Shown here piece by piece: positions 45,887 to 54,340 of a DNA stretch of 64,000 nucleotides (the first letter of the stretch is position 1; every line of letters starts with the position of its first letter). The stretch comes from Methanothermococcus sp. SCGC AD-155-E23 (GTDB lineage Archaea; AGJL01; Methanococci; Methanococcales; Methanococcaceae): NCBI GenBank assembly GCA_019561615.1, contig JAHEQA010000029.1, positions 1 through 64,000 on the forward strand, read 5' to 3'. The position numbers and the translations under genes were made by a program. The notes under the pieces are model-generated. The model had not been told where the DNA came from and did no database searches. It worked only from the letters and a program-made list of their open reading frames with translations.

Positions 45887-46791
45887 TTTTTCCATCCCTT
45901 AACCACTACTATAGGTGTATGCTCCATCTTCTCCAGTAACTCCTCAGATATCTCAAAGGTGCCACACCTCTCTCTGTACTGATGGATAGACTTTGTGGGA
46001 TCTGCCCGGCACCTATCTGAAACCTCTGCAATATGAAGTATCTCCTCCAGGGAGTATTTTTTATAGACCTTATTTCCAGCTATAGCCAGGGGTGTGGCTC
46101 CACATAATCCCCCAATCTTCAACACACCTGCCAACTTACCTAGGATATACCCCATAACCCCTATGCCAGATACTATTCCCCCTATGGCACAGGGTAGGGC
46201 AGTGACATACCACCTGAAAAACCTGTAGGTGGCGTCGGTATCCACCACCATAACCACTACATCCACCCCTAACTCCCTCTTTATTACAGAGTGTATCCTC
46301 TCTGCAGACCTCTCAGGATCCCTTGGAAGTAGGACGGCATAGGAGCCTGGTACATTAGTTAGATCCACCCCACCCTCTGAGGCAGGTTTCAAGGCATATA
46401 TAAACCCCACCTTCTCTATGACAACCTGCTTATGTCTCAGGGTCTCCTCCCTGGGCATCCTCCTAAGGTTCTCTATCCTATCTGGCCTCGTTCTCAGGAG
46501 GGGACCTAGTATATACCCCCATAAATATTTAGACCAGAGGTAGCAGAGGTATGCCAGAGGTCCCACCTTCACCTCCCTCTCATCAACGAGGTTACCCTCT
46601 CCAGTAGCAATAAATTTCTCACTAACTACAACAAAGTCCCCATCTTCCAACTTTAAACCCCTCTTAACCTCCCTCTTTAGAGAGGTGACAATAACCTCTA
46701 AGTAGTCCTCCCCCTTCCTAAGGTATCTGGTCTTTACAGGTATTGCCTCAACTATACTCCCTACCTCCTCCTGTTGTACTCCTGGATACAC
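45883..46791 (-). CDS. Coenzyme F420-0:L-glutamate ligase-like protein
   Basis: 302 residues on the longest frame. EAIPVKTRYLRKGEDYLEVI, DGDFVVVSEKFIATGEGN and VVMVVDTDATYRFFRWY match the CofE (F420_ligase) fold, but long inserts (GPLAYLCYLWSKYLWGYILGP) and a Cys-containing C-terminal tail set it apart from true CofE, so it is probably a paralogue. The start is uncertain: the GTG at 46791 overlaps trm1 by 31 bp and has a poor RBS, while a strong RBS (GGAGGAGGT) points to an ATA codon at 46755 just before the conserved EAIPV. Confidence 0.7.
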   Translation of the reverse strand: MYPGVQQEEVGSIVEAIPVKTRYLRKGEDYLEVIVTSLKREVKRGLKLEDGDFVVVSEKFIATGEGNLVDEREVKVGPLAYLCYLWSKYLWGYILGPLLRTRPDRIENLRRMPREETLRHKQVVIEKVGFIYALKPASEGGVDLTNVPGSYAVLLPRDPERSAERIHSVIKRELGVDVVVMVVDTDATYRFFRWYVTALPCAIGGIVSGIGVMGYILGKLAGVLKIGGLCGATPLAIAGNKVYKKYSLEEILHIAEVSDRCRADPTKSIHQYRERCGTFEISEELLEKMEHTPIVVVKGWKN

Positions 46792-47885
46792 TCAATTACA
46801 TCTTCGACTCTTCCATCTGTTTTAATGCCGTTGGGATCGTAGTGGACCCTTGAAGCCCTAAAACCCCTCTCCCTTAACATCTCCACTATCGCCCTAACAG
46901 GGGGCACATGTTCCCTTATGGCGCTGCATATCCTGTGGATGTTATAACAACCTATTACATTTCCAACTGTACACTCCTGGTAGATCTCCTCCAGTATCTT
47001 TATACTTCTCTTAGAGTAATCTCTCTCCTGGGCAATCCTCAGGGCATCCTTAACAGTCTCTATATCACTTATCTCCCCAAGGTAAAATAAACCTCCAAAT
47101 CCCCTCTCAAAACCCTCCTCCCTCTTTCTCACAACCTTCTCCTCATTCTCTATCTTAACATACCCCAACCTCTCCATAGCCTCATCTGCCCTCTTTGCCC
47201 CCCTCTCAGTAACTAAGAAGGTTCTTATATAGTGATCTGTGAAGTGGGAGAGAATAGGCCTAAGACCTATGTCGTACTTCCCTGCAACTCTAATGGCATA
47301 ACCTATTAGCAGCCTCACTGCCAACTCCTTATCACCAGGTAGTGGAATGGCATCGTAGTTTCTAATACAGGCCTTTCTATAGGAACCATAGAGGACCGCA
47401 GTATCTGTGGCAGTCATGGCTATTATACCATCCCTTGTAATACAACTACGGATGGCACTGTCCAGATAGGGATTTGGAGATCCAAAGGGATCTATATCTA
47501 CAAGGTTAAAGGTTCGAAAGTGCTCTGAGAGGAGGACATTTGCATCCTTGTTAAACACCTTCACATTTTCCAGGTTGTTCAACTTTACATTCTCCTTAAT
47601 AGCCTCATAGGCATGGGGGTTGATATCGTTGATAAATACCTCCACCTTACCAGAGGGGTTTATCAACTCCTTGGCGTACCTTATCCCCCTGACACCACTA
47701 CCTCCCAGGGGATCACATACAAGGAACCTCTCCCTCTTGAATTTATTTAAAAAACTCTGTACTACAGCAACAGATATGTCCCTGTTAACTGCCATCTTGG
47801 GATTGTAGAACACCTTATCTTTTTTTGTTATACTTCTCTCCCCTGGCACCTTTATCTTTACATACCCTTCTACCACATCCTCCAT
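46761..47885 (-). CDS. trm1: tRNA (guanine(26)-N2)-dimethyltransferase
   Basis: Makes m2,2G at position 26. The SAM motif CDPLGGSGVRGIRYA, the catalytic DIDPFGSPNPYLDSA, TDTAVLYG and the C-terminal domain (ILSHFTDHYIRTFL) are typical. The ATG at 47885 follows GAGGGATATTC and gives 374 residues; the ATG 14 codons upstream lacks an RBS. Homologues have a zinc site in the tail region containing IYQECTVGNVIGCYNIHRIC. It overlaps the next minus-strand gene and is divergent from hel308. Confidence 0.94.
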   Translation of the reverse strand: MEDVVEGYVKIKVPGERSITKKDKVFYNPKMAVNRDISVAVVQSFLNKFKRERFLVCDPLGGSGVRGIRYAKELINPSGKVEVFINDINPHAYEAIKENVKLNNLENVKVFNKDANVLLSEHFRTFNLVDIDPFGSPNPYLDSAIRSCITRDGIIAMTATDTAVLYGSYRKACIRNYDAIPLPGDKELAVRLLIGYAIRVAGKYDIGLRPILSHFTDHYIRTFLVTERGAKRADEAMERLGYVKIENEEKVVRKREEGFERGFGGLFYLGEISDIETVKDALRIAQERDYSKRSIKILEEIYQECTVGNVIGCYNIHRICSAIREHVPPVRAIVEMLRERGFRASRVHYDPNGIKTDGRVEDVIECIQEYNRRR

Positions 47886-47963
47886 GAATATCCCTCTGAG
47901 AGAGAAGTTGTTATTTATAGTAATCATATTACTAATTATTAGAATCTGAGATAGGTAATAGTT

Positions 47964-50216
47964 ATGCTAGAGAGGATTTTAGAAATATTAAGGGAAAACG
48001 GTATCAAGGAACTTAGGCCTCCTCAGAAGAGGGTCTTAGAGAGGGGTTTACTGGATAAGGGGAAAAACTTTCTCATCTCCATACCTACAGCCAGTGGGAA
48101 AACACTTATAGGGGAGATAGCACTCTTGAATCACCTCTTAGAGGATAGGAGTAAGAAGGGTTTATTTATCGTCCCCTTGAAGGCACTGGCCTCTGAGAAG
48201 TATGAAGAATTCAGGAGGAAGTACGAGAGATATGGTATAAAGGTGGCACTTTCCATTGGAGACTACGACGAGGAGGAGGATCTTGAGGATTACAACATAA
48301 TAATCACCACTGCAGAGAAGTTAGACTCCCTTATAAGGCATAGGGTGAGATGGATAGAGGATGTCTCTGTTGCCATTATAGACGAGATCCATCTAATAGG
48401 AAACGAGGAGAGGGGAGGTACCTTAGAGGTACTTATAACTAAGTTGAAAAGTAAGTACAACGTCCAGATAATTGGACTCTCTGCCACCATAGGAAATCCA
48501 GAGGAGTTGGCGCAGTGGTTAGATGCAGAGTTGGTGATAGACAACTGGAGACCTGTCAAGTTAAAGAAGGGCATAGGCTACAGGGATAAGATTCTATTTG
48601 TTGGAGAGGATGGGGAGGTTGTAGAGGAGTATCCCCTGAAGACCTATAACAGTAGAAGTGAATTATTTAATCTTGTGATAGATTGTGTGTTAGATGGGGG
48701 CTCCCTCCTCATATTCTGCAACTCCAAGAGGAAGGCTGTTGAAGAGGCTGAAAAGCTGGATCTAAGGGATTACCTCTCCAGGGAGGAGTTAAGGGAGCTT
48801 AGGCGTATAAAGGAGGAGATCCTAAGTGTATTTGACAGGCCCACGGAAACCTGCAAAACCCTTGCAGAATGTATTGAGAGAGGTGTTGCATTCCACCACG
48901 CAGGTCTAACATACGAGCAGAGGAGGATTGTGGAGGAGGCCTTTAGAAGAAGGATTATAAAGGTTATCTGCTGCACCCCAACCTTGAGTATGGGGGTTAA
49001 CGTCCCCTGTAGGAGAGCCATAGTGAAGGACCTTAAGAGATTCAGTAAGGGTAGTAGGGTCTTCATCCCAAAGATGGAGATACTCCAGTGTATTGGGAGG
49101 GCTGGACGTCCAAACTTGGACCCCTACGGTGAGGGTATAATATACGTTGATGAAAAGGTTAGTGCAGAGGAGGTAAAGGACTACCTTGTGGGACCTGTGG
49201 AACCTATCTCTTCAGGGTTATACAATCCCAGGACACTAAGATCCCATATCCTTGGATTAATAGCCCTGGGAGATGTTAAGGACAGGGAGAGTCTAAGAAA
49301 CTTTATAGAAAATACCTTCTACGCCTATCAGTATGGAAACATCTCTAAGATCTTGGAGTATATTGAAGAGGTTATAAGATTTTTAGAGTTTAGTGGATTT
49401 ATCTCGGTAGAGGGTGGAGAGGGGAAATACGGGGTGAAGATACTAACATTGGATGGGGATGGTATATCTATACGAGGAGGTGAGGAGAGGTACAGGATAA
49501 CTCCACTGGGGAGAAGGGTATCTGAGTTATACATAGACCCCTTCAGTGGGAGGGTTATAATAGAGGGGTTAAAAAGACTTAATAAAATGTTAAGAAAAAA
49601 GTATCTTGGAAATAGAGATCCCCTTGATTGTGCTACCTTCTATATTCTCTACCTCATCTCCAAGACTTCGGAGATGTTACCCTTATTGTGGATAAAAAGT
49701 TATAAGAAAGATAAGAAAAATAAAGAAGAATTCCTCACCTACGAGGCTCTAAGGAGAGGTATATTTATAGAAAATAAAAGAGATTTGAAATATATTAGAA
49801 GTGCTATGATCTTCTACGACTGGATAAGGGAGGTGCCAGAGGACAAGATCGAGGAGAGGTATGGCATAGAGCCTGGGATTTTAAGGTACTGGGTTGAACA
49901 GGCAAAGTGGCTGCTACATGCTACAGGGGAACTCTACAAGATCTTGAAAATAGAGAATGAGATTATCTCCCAGGTCCTGGAGGAGTTGAAGATAAGGATA
50001 GAGTACGGTGCAGGTAGGGAACTTATAGACCTACTGAAGATAAAGTATATAGGTAGGGCAAGAGCTAGGATGCTTTACAACGCAGGGATAAGAAGCGCCC
50101 AGGATATTATAGACAACTATGATAAGGTCAGAAGGATCCTGGGAGATAAGATTGCCAGGAAGATCCTCAAGGAGTTGAAAGATAGTGAGGACATATCTCT
50201 TAAGTTATGGGAGTAA
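47964..50216 (+). CDS. hel308: ATP-dependent DNA helicase Hel308 (Hjm)
   Basis: Superfamily 2, 3'-5' helicase acting at stalled forks. The Q-motif region LRPPQ comes first, then Walker A PTASGKT (41-47), DEIH at 140-143, GLSATIGNPEELAQWL (motif III), and motifs V-VI with GVNVPCRR and QCIGRAGRP. The winged helix and ratchet domain follow, and the final helix-hairpin-helix lies in RARMLYNAGIRSAQDI. 750 residues, slightly longer than the family norm and without the intein present in the M. jannaschii homologue. Confidence 0.93.
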   Translation: MLERILEILRENGIKELRPPQKRVLERGLLDKGKNFLISIPTASGKTLIGEIALLNHLLEDRSKKGLFIVPLKALASEKYEEFRRKYERYGIKVALSIGDYDEEEDLEDYNIIITTAEKLDSLIRHRVRWIEDVSVAIIDEIHLIGNEERGGTLEVLITKLKSKYNVQIIGLSATIGNPEELAQWLDAELVIDNWRPVKLKKGIGYRDKILFVGEDGEVVEEYPLKTYNSRSELFNLVIDCVLDGGSLLIFCNSKRKAVEEAEKLDLRDYLSREELRELRRIKEEILSVFDRPTETCKTLAECIERGVAFHHAGLTYEQRRIVEEAFRRRIIKVICCTPTLSMGVNVPCRRAIVKDLKRFSKGSRVFIPKMEILQCIGRAGRPNLDPYGEGIIYVDEKVSAEEVKDYLVGPVEPISSGLYNPRTLRSHILGLIALGDVKDRESLRNFIENTFYAYQYGNISKILEYIEEVIRFLEFSGFISVEGGEGKYGVKILTLDGDGISIRGGEERYRITPLGRRVSELYIDPFSGRVIIEGLKRLNKMLRKKYLGNRDPLDCATFYILYLISKTSEMLPLLWIKSYKKDKKNKEEFLTYEALRRGIFIENKRDLKYIRSAMIFYDWIREVPEDKIEERYGIEPGILRYWVEQAKWLLHATGELYKILKIENEIISQVLEELKIRIEYGAGRELIDLLKIKYIGRARARMLYNAGIRSAQDIIDNYDKVRRILGDKIARKILKELKDSEDISLKLWE

Positions 50217-50252
50217 AAATAATTATGGGAAAACATCCAAGGTGAAGGACAG

Positions 50253-50852
50253 ATGTTGTTACTACCAGAGCCTAGAATATATAGAGATGTGTCCCTTGAG
50301 GAGGCCATACTTAAAAGGAGATCTATAAGGGAGTACTCAGAGGAACCTCTCAGGCTCGAGGATCTCTCCCAGATCCTATGGGCGGCACAGGGTATAACAG
50401 ACCCCAGCAGGATGTTTAGAGCTGCACCAAGTGCAGGTGCAACCTATCCCCTGGAGGTATACCTTGTTGTAAAGGAGGTGGTGGATTTAGAACCAGGAGT
50501 TTACAGGTATATACCAGCTAATCACTCCCTCCAGGTGATAAAGGAGGGGGATTACTCCTTTCACCTCTACAGGGCATGTTTAAATCAGAGATGGGTTCTA
50601 GATGCAAAGGCCAACATAGTGATAACAGCTGTTTATGAGCGTACCACCTCTATCTATGGAGAGCGGGGTATTAGATACGTCCACATGGAGGCTGGACATG
50701 CCGGGCAGAATATATACCTTCAGAGTACAGCACTAGGTATAGGTACAGTGGCAATAGGTGCCTTCTACGATGAATACGTGGAGGAAGTTGTGGGATGTGG
50801 ACCTGGGGAAAGGGCCCTCTATGTCTTCCCCCTGGGATACATAAAAGAATAA
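50253..50852 (+). CDS. SagB/ThcOx-like nitroreductase-fold flavoprotein
   Basis: 199 residues. EAILKRRSIREYSEEPL is the nitroreductase FMN start; APSAGATYPLEVYLVV and GHAGQNIYLQSTALGIGTVAIGAF are typical of the SagB-type branch. Bacterial SagB enzymes oxidise azolines in peptide natural products; archaeal solo homologues have no known substrate, and no cyclodehydratase or precursor peptide gene is nearby. RBS AAGGTGAAGGACAG. Its stop touches the convergent DUF2304 gene. Confidence 0.82.
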   Translation: MLLLPEPRIYRDVSLEEAILKRRSIREYSEEPLRLEDLSQILWAAQGITDPSRMFRAAPSAGATYPLEVYLVVKEVVDLEPGVYRYIPANHSLQVIKEGDYSFHLYRACLNQRWVLDAKANIVITAVYERTTSIYGERGIRYVHMEAGHAGQNIYLQSTALGIGTVAIGAFYDEYVEEVVGCGPGERALYVFPLGYIKE

Positions 50853-51194
50853 CTACTTTTTCTCTTTTTCCTCCCTCTTCATTATGGCGATCTCCCTTAC
50901 AAGGAGTGTGATCTCCCTCTCTATCTTCTCGATCTTCATATAGAGTCTGTAGTGGAGATAGAAGAGTACTATAATGGCAATGTAGATTACTACGTCTACT
51001 CCCCTACCTACACCAGTTATGGTGGCTAGATAATTTAGAGTCTGTGGGAACACTACTATCAGTATTACCATTATCCAGATGAATATCCAGAATAGGGCAG
51101 ACTCTATGTTTATCTCGTTGTTTTTAACCTGTAACAATATTTTAGATAGGGCAAAGATTGAGAAGATGAGGGCAAGTATCTGGATGACCTCCAT
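50853..51194 (-). CDS. DUF2304 small membrane protein
   Basis: 113 residues with three hydrophobic helices (about 4-22, 35-52, 68-86) and a charged coiled tail ending KREEKEKK. The pattern ALFWIFIWIMVILIVVFPQTL matches DUF2304. In many archaea and bacteria this family sits beside dolichol-phosphate-mannose-synthase-like GT2 genes, as it does here (divergent). It may be a membrane partner of the GT2; this is inference from context. Confidence 0.78.
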   Translation of the reverse strand: MEVIQILALIFSIFALSKILLQVKNNEINIESALFWIFIWIMVILIVVFPQTLNYLATITGVGRGVDVVIYIAIIVLFYLHYRLYMKIEKIEREITLLVREIAIMKREEKEKK

Positions 51195-51358
51195 ATTATC
51201 ACGTTTTTATTTTAAGTTATGGTAAATTTCCTTTATAAACACAGTTACTAAGTTAACTGGAAAAGAGATTTCAATATAATTAAACTTTTAATAATAACAA
51301 AACAATTAATGTAAAGTAGGATCTGGAGAGGAGGTCGAGGAGTTAAAAGGGTGATAAT
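51195..51358. promoter_or_regulatory. AT-rich divergent intergenic region at the left edge of the glycan island
   Basis: 164 bp. TTTTTATTTTAAGTTATGG near the left end suits a minus-strand promoter for the DUF2304 gene; CAATATAATTAAACTTTTAATAAT (in part near 51271-51294) is TATA-like for the rightward GT2. The purine-rich leader near 51322-51352 (GGAGAGGAGGTCGAGGAG, then AAAAGGGTGATAAT) contains two possible ribosome binding sites. The base composition drops from here on. Confidence 0.4.
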
Positions 51359-52048
51359 ATCTCTAAAAAAATTCTGGCGCTGATTCCAGCATACAACGAG
51401 GAGAAGTCTATTAAAACTGTGATAAACAACATCCAAGACATTGTAGATGGTATCTTAGTTGTAGATGACGGAAGTAGTGACAACACCGCCAAGTATGCCA
51501 GGGAGTGTGGAGTTGAAGTTATAAGGTTTGAGAAAAATAGGGGAAAGGGTGCAGCTATACGGGAGGGGTATAAATACTTTCTCTCCACCAACTACGATGT
51601 ATGTGTCATATACGATGGAGATGGTCAGTATAGAAAAGAGGATATACTACCAGTTTGCAAGCCTATCATAGAGGATGAGGCAGATATTGTAGTGGGATCA
51701 AGGTTCCTAGGGGAGTATAAAGAGGGAGCCAATATAAACTACAGGATAAGAATACTCTGTAACCATATATCCACCTGGGTTACTAGGATTATGTCGGGCC
51801 TCCCAACTACAGATGCCCAGAGTGGATTAGTTGCCATTAACAGATACGCTGCAGAGGTGTTGGACCTGGAAGCTGAGAGATGGGGTATCCACCAGGAGAT
51901 AATAATTAGGGCGGGAAAGAAGGGACTGAGATATAAGGAAGTGCCTATAGTCTTTGAGAAGAGGATGCATGGGAAATCTCGATTAAAGGTATTGACATAC
52001 CCCTTTATGGCATTCCCTGTGATGTTGAAGGCCTGGCTTAGGAAGTGA
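51359..52048 (+). CDS. Dolichol-phosphate-mannose-synthase-like GT2, non-canonical start
   Basis: The conserved frame begins upstream of any ATG, GTG or TTG: KKILALIPAYNEEKSIKTV carries the first GT2 strand, then ILVVDDGSSDNTA, YDGDGQYRKED and DAQSGLVAINRYA. The first legal start (GTG 51419) would remove the IPAYNEE strand. The RBS AAGGGTGATAAT points to ATC at 51359; the frame closes at 51344-51346. Either an AUC start, a recent ATG-to-ATC mutation or a read error. About 229 residues, soluble, no C-terminal membrane helices. Likely loads a lipid carrier with sugar for the island. Confidence 0.75.
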   Translation: MSKKILALIPAYNEEKSIKTVINNIQDIVDGILVVDDGSSDNTAKYARECGVEVIRFEKNRGKGAAIREGYKYFLSTNYDVCVIYDGDGQYRKEDILPVCKPIIEDEADIVVGSRFLGEYKEGANINYRIRILCNHISTWVTRIMSGLPTTDAQSGLVAINRYAAEVLDLEAERWGIHQEIIIRAGKKGLRYKEVPIVFEKRMHGKSRLKVLTYPFMAFPVMLKAWLRK

Positions 52049-52067
52049 CTGTTTTTGGTGAATCCCG

Positions 52068-53210
52068 ATGAAGATTGTGGTAATAGGTCCTACATATCCT
52101 TTTATAGGGGGTATATCCCACTATAACACTGAACTATGTAAGTATTTGTCTAAAAAACATGAAGTGATTTTGATCTCCTATAAACGTAGGTATCCCTCTT
52201 TTTTATACCCAGGTCGAGAACAGATAGATAGGAGGTCTATTAAAAAAAGGGAAATTGAAAATGTAGAGTATATTTTAGATACTATAAACCCACTAACATG
52301 GATTAAAGCCTTCATGAGGATTAGAGAGGAAAAGCCTGATTTAGTGATATTTCACTGGGTAACTCCCTTCATGGCTCCAATGTTTTCCACAATATTCTTT
52401 CTAGTAAAAAAGTTAACAAAAACGAAAATCCTTGCAATCTGTCACAACGTACTACCTCATGAGAGAACGGTATTAGATGTATTTTTGGCTAAATTAGTAT
52501 TTAGAAATGTGGATTACTTTATAGTACAGTCGAAAGAAGACCTATCAAAGTTAAGGAAAATAGTATCTAAATCCAAGATAATAAGATATAACCCTCACCC
52601 TATCTATGACATTTTTAGAGTACAAAGTGTATCAGAAGAGGATGCTAGGAAGATATTAAATATTCCAAAAAATGCGAAAGTACTACTGTTTTTTGGCTAT
52701 GTTAGGAAGTATAAGGGGTTGATGTATCTTATTAAGGCGATGCCTAAAATTATAGAAAAAATTCCTGAGGCATATCTTTTAATAGCTGGAGAATTTTGGG
52801 ATAGTAAAGAGAAATATATTAACGAGATAAAAAGATTAAAAATTGAAAATAACGTTAAGGTGATTGATAGATACATCCCAGATGAGGAGGTAGGGGTTTA
52901 CTTCTCTGCAGCCGATGTAGTTGTCCTACCTTATATCTCTGCCACTCAAAGTGGAGTTGTTCAGATAGCCTATGCCTTGAATAAGCCAGTTATCACTACC
53001 AACGTTGGAGGCCTTCCCGATGTAGTGGAAAATAACAAGACCGGATTTATCCTTGAGGCTAAAAATCCGGAGAAACTTGCCGAAGCGGTAATAAAGTACT
53101 TCAAGGAAGATAAAAAGGAGGAATTCAGAAAAAACATACAAGAGATAAAATGGAGATTCTCATGGGAAAGGCTTGTAGAGGTGATTGAGGAAATAGGTGG
53201 GAAGTTATGA
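52068..53210 (+). CDS. Glycosyltransferase family 4
   Basis: 380 residues. N-terminal VVIGPTYPFIGGISHYNTEL contains the GT4 glycine loop; HNVLPHERT and the donor domain KVLLFFGYVRKYKGLMYLI follow, then ISATQSGVVQIAYALNKPVITTNVGGLPDVV. The usual EGFG acidic motif is replaced by SATQSGV, a variant seen in some GT4 subfamilies, so donor binding may differ. The stop overlaps the next gene's ATGA. Donor and acceptor unknown. Confidence 0.86.
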   Translation: MKIVVIGPTYPFIGGISHYNTELCKYLSKKHEVILISYKRRYPSFLYPGREQIDRRSIKKREIENVEYILDTINPLTWIKAFMRIREEKPDLVIFHWVTPFMAPMFSTIFFLVKKLTKTKILAICHNVLPHERTVLDVFLAKLVFRNVDYFIVQSKEDLSKLRKIVSKSKIIRYNPHPIYDIFRVQSVSEEDARKILNIPKNAKVLLFFGYVRKYKGLMYLIKAMPKIIEKIPEAYLLIAGEFWDSKEKYINEIKRLKIENNVKVIDRYIPDEEVGVYFSAADVVVLPYISATQSGVVQIAYALNKPVITTNVGGLPDVVENNKTGFILEAKNPEKLAEAVIKYFKEDKKEEFRKNIQEIKWRFSWERLVEVIEEIGGKL

Positions 53211-54319
53211 GAGTGGGGATAATTTCTGCAACACTTAATGAGAGTTTTACAGGTGTACCTAAATATACCTATAATTTGATCAGGGAGTTATATAAATTTT
53301 TAGATAAAGATCTCTATTTAATAAATTATAAACAAAACCAATTTTTTAAGGATCTCAATCAAGTGATAATTGAAAATCCTTTCCATAACTTTAGTCTATC
53401 TTATATATGGTACTCCTATTTACCACTTTCTTCAAGTTTAGAGAAACATGATTTGGATATTATTCATAATCCCTATCAAGTTCCAACACTTTTTAAATTT
53501 AAACAAAAATATGTTATTACAGTTCATGATTTAATACAAATTTTATTTCCCAAAGAAGTTAAGCCCCTAGTATATCTAGTACAAAAAATTATGCTACCCA
53601 AAACCCTTAGAATGGCAGATAAAATAATATCGGTATCATATCATACAAAGAGAGATTTAATAAAATATTTAAAAATACCTGAAGATAAAATAGAAGTTAT
53701 ATACCATGGAGTGGACGAGGACTATAAACCACTACCTGAGAAAGAAGTAGAAATGATTAAAAAGAAATATAACATAACTACTCCATTTATCCTATATGTT
53801 GGATCATTAAAACCCTTAAAAAACATCCCGACCCTCATTAAAGCATATTATAAACTTAGAAAACAGGGATTAGAATATAAGTTAGTTATCACTGGTAAGA
53901 AAAGATGGAAATATAGAGAAATTTTTAAACTTATCAATAAACTAAACCTCCAAAAAGATGTTATATTCACGGGATACGTCCCAAGGGAGGACTTACCTGC
54001 GCTATATAATGCAGCTGATCTCTTTGTATCTCCATCACTTTACGAAGGCTTTGGATTACCCCCTCTAGAGGCCATGGCCTGTGGAACACCTGTAATAACC
54101 TCCAATACTTCCTCACTACCTGAAGTAGTTGGAGACGCGGGGATAATGGTTGATCCCTACGATGTAGATGGGTTAGCTAAGGCCATGTACGAGGTTTTAA
54201 CTAACGATGGATTAAGAGAAGAGTTAAGAAAGAGAGGTTTGGAGAGGGCTAAATTATTTAACTGGAAAAAATGTGCTGAAGAACATTTAAGGGTTTACGA
54301 AGAAGTTTACAATATTTAA
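53207..54319 (+). CDS. Glycosyltransferase family 4
   Basis: 370 residues. [22 protein letters not shown] starts the acceptor domain; [14 protein letters not shown] and [13 protein letters not shown] lead to the donor domain with [13 protein letters not shown] and [19 protein letters not shown] (E-x7-E pair) then [13 protein letters not shown]. This arrangement is that of WbdA/MtfB-like mannosyltransferases, but specificity cannot be read. RBS AGGTGGGAAGTT with a 4-bp overlap to the gene before. AT-rich in its first half, less so in its second. Confidence 0.87.
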   Translation: MRVGIISATLNESFTGVPKYTYNLIRELYKFLDKDLYLINYKQNQFFKDLNQVIIENPFHNFSLSYIWYSYLPLSSSLEKHDLDIIHNPYQVPTLFKFKQKYVITVHDLIQILFPKEVKPLVYLVQKIMLPKTLRMADKIISVSYHTKRDLIKYLKIPEDKIEVIYHGVDEDYKPLPEKEVEMIKKKYNITTPFILYVGSLKPLKNIPTLIKAYYKLRKQGLEYKLVITGKKRWKYREIFKLINKLNLQKDVIFTGYVPREDLPALYNAADLFVSPSLYEGFGLPPLEAMACGTPVITSNTSSLPEVVGDAGIMVDPYDVDGLAKAMYEVLTNDGLREELRKRGLERAKLFNWKKCAEEHLRVYEEVYNI

Positions 54320-54340
54320 TAAAAAATTAGGTGGCCATTA

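Noticed and set aside
50253-50852. Peptide natural-product (azoline) cluster around the SagB-like gene
   Set aside because: No cyclodehydratase, docking protein or precursor peptide gene lies within several kilobases.
51419-52048. GT2 starting at the GTG at 51419
   Set aside because: This would delete the first conserved strand with IPAYNEE, and the upstream frame has an RBS at the right distance.
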